From Moniliella sp. 'wahieum' (lineage: Eukaryota > Basidiomycota > Moniliellomycetes > Moniliellales > Moniliellaceae): 64,000 nucleotides of DNA. The position numbers and the translations under genes were made by a program. The notes beneath the pieces were generated by a model. It was not told the origin of the DNA, made no database searches, and saw nothing but the letters and a program-made list of their open reading frames with translations. Below are positions 10,675 to 20,311 of this stretch, one piece after another; the first letter of the stretch is position 1; each line of letters opens with the position of its first letter. The stretch lies in contig RSEE01000008.1 in assembly GCA_003971905.1 (NCBI GenBank), positions 930,001 to 994,000 of the forward strand, given 5' to 3'.

Positions 10675-11697
10675 TCAGTGTGACTGGTACTCGGGTGGTA
10701 CGTCTTGCTTGCCCTCGTCCGGTCGCGGTTGTCGATTGTGGTACTCGACAAAGGACTTTTCCCAGGCAATGTAGTCGTGCCAATACTTGTCGATCGTTTG
10801 CTCTTCCTCTGATTTTTTCGCCGGTTCAGAGTGGGTTGGGGTGGGCTCAGCCTGAGAGGGTGGCGCAACGGACTGATCCTCCCCCACGACAGCAGTGGCG
10901 GCGGAAGAAGGGCCGGGCACTACAGCGGGGGAAGAGGAGGCTCCAGCATATGTCCATACCCTGCGTCGGCCGAGGGAGTACCGCCCTCATAGAAAGCCTT
11001 AGTCTTAGCATACTCTTCCCTTACCACTTCCATCAAATCCTCGGCCAACTCTTTGGCCTCTTGAACTCGGCCCGCATCAGGACCAACAATGTGAATGTGC
11101 ATCGGTTCATCTGCTTCCATGCCCGTGCTGTACTCGGTGTACCCTGACCCGCGCCCCTTGATCTGGACCCGGGTGCCAGTCTCTTCTGGATGTACTTGAC
11201 AAACATGCCCCCAGGTCCGACGACCTTGGAACGGACATTGAACCAGCGCTTGTGCGACTCAATATCGATGGCAACCTTGGCCTCGGGACGACGTCCGGGG
11301 CGCGGAGCCTCCATCCGTTCAGGCACCTTGTTCATCAGCGTCCGCACGGCCTCCACCCCGCGTCGCACCTCATCCGGCGTCTTGGCTGTGATCTCGAGAA
11401 AGAGAGGGGGCTCGCCCCCCGGAGGCGCAGCGGAGCGGGACGGGTACCAAACGCCTTTGATGCTAGTACTGCGCCCGTGTCGCGGTGTATCTCGGCTTGC
11501 ACCGGGCCCTTGGTCAGGGCGGCGCGGTTGACAGCATCGTTAATGTCCACCTTGGCGAGGAACTCAGCCCCGTGAGGCACAATCTCATCGCCCATGTCGG
11601 GAGCATCTGCCGAGGGTGCTGTCAGCTCTGAACTCGTGCTCGGCAGCACATGCTGCGAAGGGGCGCGCATACCTGTTCCCGAGGCCCACCGGCTCAT
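10675..11697 (-). CDS. KH-domain RNA-binding protein, KHDC4-like
   Basis: Read on the minus strand, the likely ATG at 11697 (MSRWASGTG) is followed by a short GT...AG intron and then a first conserved block (FLAKVDINDAVNRAALTKG, EIHRDTGAVLASKG). The KH domain proper follows around 11300-10980: FNVRSKVVGPGGMFVKYIQ, and after a frame change MEADEPMHIHIVGPDAGRV and AKELAEDLMEVVREEY. The C-terminal part is Pro/Glu-rich and ends IDKYWHDYIAWEKSFVEY...PPEYQSH at 10675. The VGPGG loop and the ADEPMHIHI strand are characteristic of the KHDC4/BLOM7 group, which binds RNA and is linked to pre-mRNA splicing. The two-block layout matches that family. Frame changes near 11120 and 11450 look like missing bases. 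Confidence 0.75.
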
Positions 11698-11967
11698 GTT
11701 GGACAGCAAGCGGTGGTATGTAGGGATCCGGTGAAGAAGCGAACCCTGCCCAGGGCACCTCGACCGATGAGGGGTGCGTGACGCGTGCCGCCCGCTCGCT
11801 TTTGCCGCCCAGGCCGGAAAAGTTTCTGCTGAGCTAAGCATTATTCCGCCGTCAACATTCTGGCCGGCTTCTCGCACCCGCCTGGGCGACGGGGAGGCAG
11901 AAGGAGAGGACGTCGCTCCCCACGTTCATCCGACCCTCCTCCTCGCCCCCCCAACCCCCTGGCGACC
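11698..11967. promoter_or_regulatory. bidirectional promoter region
   Basis: About 270 bases lie between two divergent starts (KH protein, -, and the small mitochondrial-type protein, +). The stretch is GC-rich, with pyrimidine tracts just before the + strand ATG; no clear TATA box is visible. Confidence 0.35.
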
Positions 11968-12486
11968 ATGCGTGCCACCCCTCCGGCCCTGCTTCTGATC
12001 CCCATCATCAAGGGGATACCGCCGCATGTGCTGCGCACGGCCGCGCTGGTCAAGCCCCCTGTGCTCGGCCGGCCCTGCCCGCCTCGATCGCCGCGGCGTC
12101 CAAAGCGTTGCAGCAGTCCGAGACGCCTGCTCAGCTGGCCCAGCGGACCGACCTGAGCGCTGAGCAGAAGCAAGAACTTACCAGCGAGTACGAGAAGCAC
12201 ATGACTCGCATCCACGCCACCCCGTGGCAAGACTTGCGGGACGCGCATGTCCACCCCCTTGACGTCCTTGCTGTGCGGCGGGCGCAGGAAGACGACTTCC
12301 CGCCCAACCTGCGGATTGAGCGGAGGGTCAAGGCCAAGTACCTTTCTTGGAAGGTACGTCTGCCTGTTTTGATTTTTTCCCCGTATTGCGCAGGGAGACA
12401 GGCTGGGCTAGATGCTGACATGTGTTTGTGTGCAGGTCAACGAATCAACCAAGAGGGAAATCATCAAGCTGGTCAAAGAAAAGTGA
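11968..12486 (+). CDS. small protein with mitochondrial-type N-terminus, unknown
   Basis: ATG at 11968 starts MRATPPALLLIPIIKGIPP, a short hydrophobic/basic leader. The body is helical and charged: LAQRTDLSAEQKQELTSEY, then WQDLRDAHVHPLDVLAVRR and RIERRVKAKYLSWK. A GTACGT donor at 12354 and an acceptor ending at 12435 remove an 82-nt intron, after which the protein ends VNESTKREIIKLVKEK at 12486. One frame change inside the first exon (about 12060-12110) is most simply a missing base. The total is about 145 residues. I do not recognise the family; the leader and size suggest a small mitochondrial subunit or assembly factor, but that is inference. Confidence 0.6.
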
Positions 12487-13153
12487 ACCACCCCATGCGA
12501 ATGCACCCTTACACGCACACTCTATTGCGGCTTGGTGGAATGGAACGCGGGCGCCAGCGCAAGGTACTAGCTGTAGTGCGTGTCCCTCAACACGTCGTGT
12601 GGGGAGCCCGGGAGAGTTAGGAAGAGCCGGTCTTGAGTGGCATACGGCCGCGCCCGTGTGGAGGGCGGACCATCTGATCATTGCCCCCTAGATACCCTCG
12701 GACTTGTGCCCATGGGATGTGTGGTTACGGATACGGTTATAAGAGCAGATGCGATCGAGGATAGAGCCCGCCGCTGTGATCATGGGAAGGCAGCTTGCTA
12801 GTAGGTACCGGACCATGGGCTGCCGCCGGCGCCTTGTGATTCACTGGGTTTGTTCAGGGTTGTGCCAAGCCGTAGCGCGTAACCCAGAAGCGCAGCCACC
12901 TGCTGACATCGTCTCGTCCCTCAAAGAGCAGTTTTTGGAATTGTGTTCGGGTGCAGCGCGCAGCAGGCGGTAGTTGAGACGCTGAGAAAAGCAACTTATA
13001 AATGAGCTGCTTTCGTAATAATCCCCTGCCAGTACGCCAGTCACCGTACCCCAATTACGTCGTCAGCGAGCGAGACGCGTTGAGTGAGCCAACAACTTGC
13101 TTAAGAGGCCTAATTGTAGCGGCGTCACATTCTCCCCTCCCACCACCACCACC
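12487..13153. other. intergenic stretch
   Basis: No gene is seen. A TTATAA element at 12738 lies too far upstream to be the obvious core promoter of the next gene, and CTTATAAATG at 12992 is a better candidate (about 160 bases before the F-box gene ATG). Confidence 0.4.
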
Positions 13154-14029
13154 ATGAGCGACCTGCGACAAGAAGTGCTGACCGCTAGGCTGGAACGCAC
13201 TGTTTTGCGTGACCGCAGCCCCGACGAGAGCGAACTAGTCGGTGTCCGCACTGCGCCTGGCACGCCCGCGCTCTCCCGCGACACATCGCCCACCGGCTCC
13301 CCCGCCCTCTCACCCGGCGCCTCGAATCGCGCCACCGCACACGAGATGGCCTCGATCCTCTTCGCCGTTTTCCGCCTGAGGTGCGTAAGCCCCCCTCCCC
13401 CCGCCATCCACTTTCTCCTGCCTCTCCCCTCCCCTCTTCCCCGCGTTGGGTACGCCACTGACACGAACGCAGGTGGCTCAACGGATCTTCCTCTCATTGC
13501 CAGTAGAGACGCTGGCCAATTGTTCGCTGGTGTGTCGACACTGGCGTCAATCCGCCACGCTGAACTATGCCTGGTTCCGCCACTGGGAAGAGGAGGAGCG
13601 ACTTCCTCCTCCTCCGGCCAAGGGGTATGGGCGTACGTATCTCCCCTAAGTGGACTGCTACTACCTCCGCTGGGCCAGGGCGGGGCCAAGTGGAGCAAGC
13701 GCCAGAGCCGGACCGATTGGAAAAAGGCCTACATACGTTCCGTGCGCGAACGGCTGTTCCCCAGGGAAAGCCTGGCGTCGTATGGGATTCGAACTGGGGC
13801 GTCGCGTGTCCAGACCGTCGAGAACAAGTCCCGGTCGGAGAAGATGGCTGATGCGGGCGTCCTCTCGGCCACCGCGTGGAGGCAGCAACAATGGGCCGCA
13901 GAGGCACGCGAAGAGCAGTGGAGCAAGGAGGACATGCGTGAGAGTTACAAGGTCGGAAACAAGGGTGGCAAGGTCAAGGGCAAGTCCGCCAAGGGGGGCA
14001 ACAAAACCTGGAACGAGTTTGCTCGATGA
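13154..14029 (+). CDS. F-box protein
   Basis: ATG at 13154 begins MSDLRQEVLTARLERTVLR, then a Ser/Pro/Thr-rich segment with repeated SP sites. An intron (GTGCGT near 13380 to GCAG at 13473) is followed by a typical F-box: VAQRIFLSLPVETLANCSL, then VCRHWRQSATLNYAWFRHW. A second short intron near 13628-13680 is likely, because the frame resumes at KWSKRQSRTDWKKAYIRSV. The C-terminus is long, charged and helical (WRQQQWAAEAREEQWSKED) and ends in a Lys/Gly-rich tail (KGGKVKGKSAKGGNKTW). F-box proteins recruit substrates to SCF ubiquitin ligases through Skp1. No WD40 or LRR substrate domain is present, so the partner cannot be predicted. Confidence 0.75.
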   Translation: MSDLRQEVLTARLERTVLRDRSPDESELVGVRTAPGTPALSRDTSPTGSPALSPGASNRATAHEMASILFAVFRLRCVSPPPPAIHFLLPLPSPLPRVGYATDTNAGGSTDLPLIASRDAGQLFAGVSTLASIRHAELCLVPPLGRGGATSSSSGQGVWAYVSPLSGLLLPPLGQGGAKWSKRQSRTDWKKAYIRSVRERLFPRESLASYGIRTGASRVQTVENKSRSEKMADAGVLSATAWRQQQWAAEAREEQWSKEDMRESYKVGNKGGKVKGKSAKGGNKTWNEFAR

Positions 14030-14569
14030 GATCATCCAGCTCGGCTCGGGACGCTTCCACGTTTTAGGGCGATCTTGTCGCCTGCCATATCCTGCTACTC
14101 TGTTGTCGACGTCTGTTCCATTCTTCTCGTGATACCTCTCTGGTGCCTCTCTGGGCCCCTTGCGACTCGTTGGTTTAGCCTTCTAGTATCATATTGTTCA
14201 ATCTGGTTCGCAGGCTTGGTTGGAGCTGCATAGTATGTCAAGATAGGTCGACCAAGGGGGTGGTTGTGGGGGTGTGACTCATCAGAACGGCTCGAGGTCT
14301 CAAGCTTTAAGCTTCAAGCTTCAAGCTTCAAGGGTTATAGTTCTTGTGGGTCCAAAGGTCAACCCAGAGGCCAGAGCCTTGAAACGAGCAGTGAAGCGTG
14401 TCATGGCGGCATGCTCCATACTACCCCACAATCAAGTCCACTAGACACCCACCAGCTTTCACGCCGTTTGGCAGTATACCTAGCCCCCATTCCAGCGTCC
14501 GGTAACCGGCAGGTCCATATCCCCATCTTGTACTGTTGCTTCTCTTGGAGTCCTATTATATAGCCAGTT
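14030..14569. other. intergenic stretch with AAGCTTC tandem words
   Basis: No gene is seen. Near 14300-14330 a short direct array of CAAGCTT words is present; the same word recurs beside the repeat array at 28860 and in the hairpin at 28938. The first 200 bases are probably the 3'UTR of the F-box gene. Confidence 0.4.
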
Positions 14570-15335
14570 ATGCCCGAAACCTTGGTCCTTTTTATAACAG
14601 AAGACCATCCGTCCCGCGCCTCAAGCTCTCTGACCAGCAGGTTCAGGTTGGTCTCCAGCACCGCACGCTGTGCCGCACCGCACGCAGCATGTGCAAGTGC
14701 GGCGTTATGTCCTCGCTGGAGCACATCATGTCTTGCACCCGCTCCCAGGCCAAGTTTGGTGCGTTGCATAAGGCAGTGTGGGAGCCCATTCTCCAACTCG
14801 TGCGCTCCATCCCCGACACCCACGTCCGCAAAGAACCAGCTGTGGAGGAAGAGAATGGGTCGAGGCGCGGGCGGAAAGCGCAGCGCACCGACTACCGCGT
14901 GATGGGGCCCGGAGCGCTCGGAGGATCAGGAATGGAGGTAGACGACATGCTGCGCGACACGGAAACCAGGAGGCGCAGAGCGCGTACCGGAGGGTGGTGC
15001 ATGAGAGCACCGCAGCGCCCTTGGAACGCCGGGAGAAGGAGCTGCTTCGGCTGCTTGAGCAAGCATCAGAATGCGACAAGAACGCCCAGTACCAGGGACG
15101 CACTCAAGAGCCATTTTTCCTCCTGGTTTTGACGACCCGAGGATACTACGGCACCAAGACAGCGGGCAAGATGTTTGCGCATTGGAAGAATTTGGCTACT
15201 AAGTCTCAATGGAAATGGTTCCTCGCTCGGATGTCAACCACGTTCATCCGTGTCCACACGCGCTACCTAGGGTACGGGACAGGATGGCGAGAACCAGAGG
15301 GTCCTGATATCCTGGCGATCCCCTTGGTTCCTTAA
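14570..15335 (+). mobile_element. retroelement fragment, C-terminal zinc-binding region
   Basis: The + strand keeps the signature found after the reverse transcriptase in many eukaryotic retroelement proteins: a CKCG...SLEHIMSC zinc-knuckle-like motif followed by a conserved helical segment, and further down the pattern ERREKELLRLLEQA, RGYYGTKTAGKMFAHW and WFLARMSTTFIRVHTRYLG. Only the C-terminal region is here and no polymerase core is visible upstream, so it is a truncated fossil. It is spread over more than one frame and looks broken. The family assignment (a reverse-transcriptase-bearing element, class uncertain) is from pattern memory only. Confidence 0.5.
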
Positions 15336-15455
15336 CCTTGGTGGCGCTTCCAAGTAACCCCCGCAAGATGAACGGTTCGGTTTAGAAGTAGCGTTTCCCC
15401 TGTCCCAGCCTTAAGCTCTGTCAATAATATGGACGCAACAGAAGAATAATCGAAT

Positions 15456-15600
15456 TGTCATGGGGGGAGTCCCGAAGAGAGGTGGGACCCCCCCTGTAGT
15501 TTAGGGGTATAAACCCTTGGACAGATCAATCGGTGGCTCCTACGTTAGGTCCTGCTCCAGATCCTGGTTGAACCGAGGGTGAGAACTGGTATCTTATACG
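15456..15600 (+). mobile_element. LTR-like repeat end (family shared with 57069-59012)
   Basis: This begins TGTCATGGGGGG and contains TGTAGTTTAGGGGTATAAA, CCCTTGGACAG and CAGATCCTGGTTGAACCGAG. The same blocks in the same order occur on the minus strand just inside 59012 and, more diverged, on the plus strand from 57069. A TG start with an internal TATAAA box is typical of a long terminal repeat. Only ~145 bases match, so this is a partial, decayed copy. Confidence 0.6.
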
Positions 15601-17104
15601 AAGCCACTGAAGTACTTAAGCTTGAAATGTGACAGAGGAAACGCACTGGGGTTGGCTCAGACGAGTAATCGTCGGAGTGGTCACGCAGCTACATTTCTCC
15701 TTGGTGCACTCGCCAAAACAATACTGTTTCATCTTGCCTGGTATGCCCTCTCGTTCCCCATATAATTCTCCCCATTATCGCATAATCGAGAGACGGACGT
15801 ATATACAGAAGCACTGGATGTACATAGCCGACGCAAGCAAGCACATATCCTCTCTTTTTAACAGCCTGCTACCTCACGATTTTGTATAAGAGTCGCCTGC
15901 ATGTACTTCAAAACGTCATGGATCGTGATCATGGCTCACATGCACACACTACACATTCCCGTGCCTTCCTAAGCCTTTCTGAACGGAACTTGGAGTGCAA
16001 CTTGGAGCGTAATACTAGCACTACGTTGATCCCCGACACAAAGGCGTGTGCACCAGAACAATTTCTGTCATGCATGTGATGGTCTACTAGTAGTGTATCC
16101 TGACATGGGCAAGGTGATGCATGGGATACAAAAATTAGAAAAGAAAACCGAGTTTATATTGAAGCACGGCAGTGGGGCCGTGGTGGGGCGTGATGTAGCA
16201 CAAATGGTATGAAGAGGCGGACAACAACCCTGTGTGGAGGGGTGAAAGGAAAGTGGAAAAGTTGATTATGGTGAGAAACAGGGAATCGAACCGTATCGAC
16301 CCCCGGTCTTCCAGAATTAGCCCAGGATGTGCTTTGGACCACTGACTGCATTATTCAGTCTGCCAGATATGAGTGTCAGAGGCCGTCAGGAGAGGATGAT
16401 ATTGGCCTCCAACAAGGGGTGTAGCGCCGGGTACCGGTGCAAACCGATGGCGCCTCAGGGCTACAACACGCCTCAACACGGCCTTTGGCGGAGCCGCCTG
16501 CGCGCCTGAGCGCCTCAAGCTCGCGCTTGAATCAAAGCCGTAAGGTGTAGCATGTAAAAGGGCATCAGATACATCGGACACTGGAAGACCGAGTTGGGAT
16601 GTTCTCCCTGTTCTCCCTCGCAGCCCCGCGAGCGCAAGCCACATAGAGGCCACATGCTCAGTCTAATGGAAGGATCATCGATCATCAATCACCAATTAAT
16701 CACCAGCCAATGCACTATGCAGCAGACTGACGACATAGCGATCGAATATCATGCATCATGCGTAACATCTTCTTACACATGGGCCAAGCTGGAAGGGTGT
16801 TCGGATGCGGCGCTTTTTCCGAAGTATTCGACTCCAGCTTACTCCAGCTCGCACAAGCTCGCACCCTTCACTCACGCACGCCCTTGCACATCTCAGGCCC
16901 CTGAGGGCCTGAGGCTGACGCTGACGGAGGCGGAGGGATGCAACAGTATAGGTATGGATCGATAGTACATCTCGATACTCGACTCATACCTAGGGCTGAG
17001 CAGCAGTGCGGAGAAGGTGATGGAAGACTTGATGCGTGGCGCATGATGCATGGTGGAAAGGGGTGCCATGGTGCGAAGTCTATGATGTGCATTCGGCCAG
17101 CTCG
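15601..17104. other. gene-poor stretch
   Basis: The sequence is AT-richer than its surroundings, and no conserved protein is found in any frame. It holds a perfect tRNA B-box-like GGTTCGATTCC on the minus strand near 16290, but no cloverleaf could be built around it. The stretch reads as decayed repeat or intergenic DNA. Confidence 0.4.
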
Positions 17105-17260
17105 TCACGCGTATAACGCGTAACGCGTAACGCGTAACCCGCCCACCGCCGCTCAGCGCTCACGCGTGACGCACCACCGCAGCAATCTCCCAGATGTTCG
17201 TGACTCGAACAATCGAATCTTCCAGCGGTGCATCGGGACGCTCACGCGTCACGCGTCAGG
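17105..17260. repeat. ACGCGT word cluster
   Basis: ACGCGT occurs repeatedly: a run of ACGCGTA words at about 17106-17135, CACGCGTGACGC near 17160, and CACGCGTCACGCGT near 17243. ACGCGT is palindromic and equals the MluI cell-cycle box bound by MBF-type factors in fungi, but here it sits far from any start codon, so a simple-repeat origin is as likely. Confidence 0.55.
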
Positions 17261-18068
17261 GGGCAGTGGGCTGGCACAGGCTGGCACAGGCTGGCGCGAG
17301 AGGCGCAGGGTGGCAGAGGCGGGCGCGAGGCGCAAGGTGGTAATCGATCGAGCCCTCTTGCACCGGGGGGCCCTGGCAACGCAACGAAGTGCGATCACAT
17401 GCAGAGTCTCTCACATGTCTGGTTCGCACAATTCACCAGGTGCTTCTTTTAGCGCTTGTTGCTGAGCAGGATCTGCGGTTCAGCACCCGCACGCCGCCAG
17501 TTTAAGCCTCTTGGCGAACGCGAGTGCTCCCCAGTGCGACCAGGCCACGCAGCGCCCGACTCACCTGCAGTCTTAAGTCGCACCGCGGGGGCAGTGGGAG
17601 AAACCATTCTTCGGGCCAGCACCTGCGCAGTGTGTGTGCAGACAGCCCTCAAGCTAGCACAGCGTGGGGGCCAATAATTGATGGCGCGTTACGCGCTATG
17701 TGTTGGGCGGCTAGGGGCGGGCGGCCGGTGAGGGCGCGCTCACCGGCGCAGCGGCAGTCCCTGGCCGCTGCTGTGTTGGCACGCGCATGGTGCATGATGA
17801 TGATGCATGATGCCGATCTGTACAGACAGTTTGCGCCCGCTATTACGCCGCCCACACTTGCCTTGTGCCGTCCCAGGGCCACAGGGGCCTCAGGCTGAGG
17901 CCCCCCGTCCTCCACGTTTCAGCCTTCCCACCCGCCTCCGGCCCGCCTCGACCCTCTTCAAGCTGGCCTGGCCTTCCGACATCTTCCATCCCTCCCCCCA
18001 CCTCTCCTCCCCCTCCCCCTTCCCCCGTCCCCTTTCTCCAGCTCCGGGCCCACGTTCTCTACCAGGCC
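17261..18068. other. intergenic and upstream region of chitin deacetylase
   Basis: A direct repeat of CTGGCACAGG words is present near 17270-17290. The last ~150 bases before 18069 are a strong C/T-rich tract, typical of fungal promoters and 5' leaders. No gene is visible. Confidence 0.4.
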
Positions 18069-19543
18069 ATGCTCAACGTTGCTTCCCTCGCCCTTGTCGG
18101 CGGCCTGCTTGCCGGTCAGGCTGCCGCCCACCTTGGTCATGGTGTCCCGGGCCACCTCACCCCTCGCATGAAGGCGGAGGCGGCCAAGCGCGGCATGGAG
18201 CGTCGCCAGACCTCGTACAACGACCAGACGTGGCAGTCTGTTTCCTCTGCTGCGGCAGAGTGCGGGGTTACAACTATGCTCCCACCTCTTCCTTCAGCTC
18301 GCACTTCCCCGAGATGTGGGAGATCGCCTCGATTGTGTCCTCGGACACGGAGGCGCAGAACGTATGGAAGCAGATCCAGTCCTCCGGCGCTATCCCCAAC
18401 ATTGCACCCAAGGGTACCCCCACTTCCTCCGAGCAAGGCACTCACTATGATGAGAATACCGACCCCGACTGCTGGTGGACTGCTACGCTTTGCACCAAGC
18501 CCAAGCACCCCAACCTGCCTGTCGACATCATCGACTGCCCTACCCCGTCCACCTGGGGTCTGACCTTTGATGACGGGCCCAACTGCACCCACAATGCTTT
18601 CTACGACTTCCTTAAATCCAAGAAGCAGACGGCCACCATGTTCTACATTGGCTCCAACGTGCTCAACTGGCCCCTGCAGGCCCAACGCGGTCTGACGGAT
18701 GGCCACCAGCTCGCCGCCCACACCTGGTCGCACCGTTACACCACTGCCCTCAGCAACGAGCAGGTCTTCGCTGAGCTCTACTACACAGTCAAGGTTATCA
18801 AATGGACCACGGGTGTCACCGTGACCTCGTGGCGCCCGCCTTACGGTGATGTTGATGACCGTGTCCGCGCCATCGCCAACGCGCTTGGCCTCGACACCAT
18901 CATCTGGACCGACGACACGGACGACTGGAACGTGGTCCCGTACGTGACTTGCCCCCTTTGCCTCTTAGCCTCTGTGATTGCCTGTTACTGATTCCTTTTC
19001 TTTAGTGGTGGCACGGCTCCTACCGCTTCGATCCAGGCGAACTACAACAGCATCATTTCCAAGGGCAAGGATCCCGCCGCCACGGGTGGTGTCGTTGTTC
19101 TCACCCACGAGATCAATGCCCAGACGATGCACATGATGATGAACGAGTACCCCACCATTGCTTCGACTTTCAAACACATTGTGCCCGTGCACGTGTGCCA
19201 GAACAAGACCCAGCCGTACCGTGAGGGCTCGTATGTGTACCCCAACTTTGAGCAGTACATTGCTGGCACCATCTTGCCCTCGGGTGTGCCCGACCCTACC
19301 GAAATCACCGCCTCCGCCGTCTCCTCGATCCAAGTCGGTGCCATCTCCTCGTCGGCCCAGGCTACACTCAGCATCTCTTCCTCTGCAGCCCCTTCTTCGG
19401 CCGCTGGCTCTTCTTCGGCCGTTGCCCAGGCGTCGCAAGCGTCGGCAAAGTCAGACAAGGCCAGCGGTGCCTCCGCTGGCGTGGCCGCTGCTGGCTCGGT
19501 GGCTCTGGCAGCCGTGGGCGGCGCGGTGGCCTTGTTCGTTTAA
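18069..19543 (+). CDS. CDA: chitin deacetylase, secreted, probable GPI anchor (CE4)
   Basis: ATG at 18069 starts a signal peptide (MLNVASLALVGGLLAGQAAA). The catalytic carbohydrate esterase 4 domain has all the expected motifs in order: TFDDGP (catalytic base and metal Asp), HTWSH (metal histidines), RPPYGD, DTIIWTDDTDDW, and VVVLTHE with the catalytic histidine. A 66-nt intron (18940-19005) splits the last motifs. The C-terminus is a long Ser/Ala-rich linker followed by a hydrophobic tail (AVGGAVALFV) fitting a GPI-anchor signal. The enzyme removes acetyl groups from cell-wall chitin to make chitosan and should act at the cell surface. A single frame change near 18264 lies in a G run and is most simply a missing base. 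The length of about 470 residues matches fungal GPI chitin deacetylases. Confidence 0.92.
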
Positions 19544-20311
19544 GTCTAGTTACTATCTCTAGTTATTAGTCAAGGTTGGGGGGTCCCGAAGCATCGATGT
19601 GTTCTTGTCGATCAGCTTGGGCACCCCTCCGCTGTCGCATTCCAGTTCGTCTTTTGGTGCTTCCTAATCATTCCCCCACTTTGTTTCGTTTTGCTTGCGC
19701 ACTGCACCCTTCTTTTATCCACTCGTGCCAGGTCGTACCTGTCTCCTGCTATCCATCATTTGTGTTCCCACATTCATCCCCACGACGGTCGAGATTGAGA
19801 TTGATCCAATGACCATGCTAGTTTTGTCTGCGATGCTATACATACCGGCAGTAGTATGCCTTGCCTTTGTTCATCGATAGTAGTAGAGGGCAACCCGTCA
19901 ATTGTTGTGCCAGCGTTGTTGGCTTTGCCTTTTGGCTTTCAGTGTTTCTCTATCATAGCCTGTTGTTTCTCGCCAGTCCGACCGCTCTTTGACCCCGGCA
20001 TCACCCCCTCCTTACCCTCTCCTCCCCTGAATAGAACATCAATAGAAATTGCGTCGCGTGGTCGTCGCGTGCTCCCGCACGCCCAAAACGCGGGGGTATA
20101 TATGTGCACGCGCACTGCCCCGTCCAATTGAACGCTATGCACTCGAAAAAAAGAGGGGACCCCGGCACATTCCTTCCGTGCCGCCGAGCACTGCACCAAC
20201 CAAAGCACCCTGGGGTCTGCCCCATCCGATCCAACAGCCCGGTCCCCCCAAGTGGGTACCGAGGAGAAAATACACAAGCGGATCGTGGGCTTGATTGGTG
20301 TCCTCCCTGCC
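19544..20311. other. intergenic spacer between convergent genes
   Basis: This spacer holds the 3'UTR of chitin deacetylase (T-rich, 19550-19900) and the 3' flank of the minus-strand Ser/Pro-rich gene. No other gene is seen. Confidence 0.45.

Noticed and set aside
16265-16350. tRNA-like sequence on the minus strand with a perfect GGTTCGATTCC B box
   Set aside because: Neither an acceptor stem nor an anticodon stem can be formed at the required spacing, and the A box is poor.
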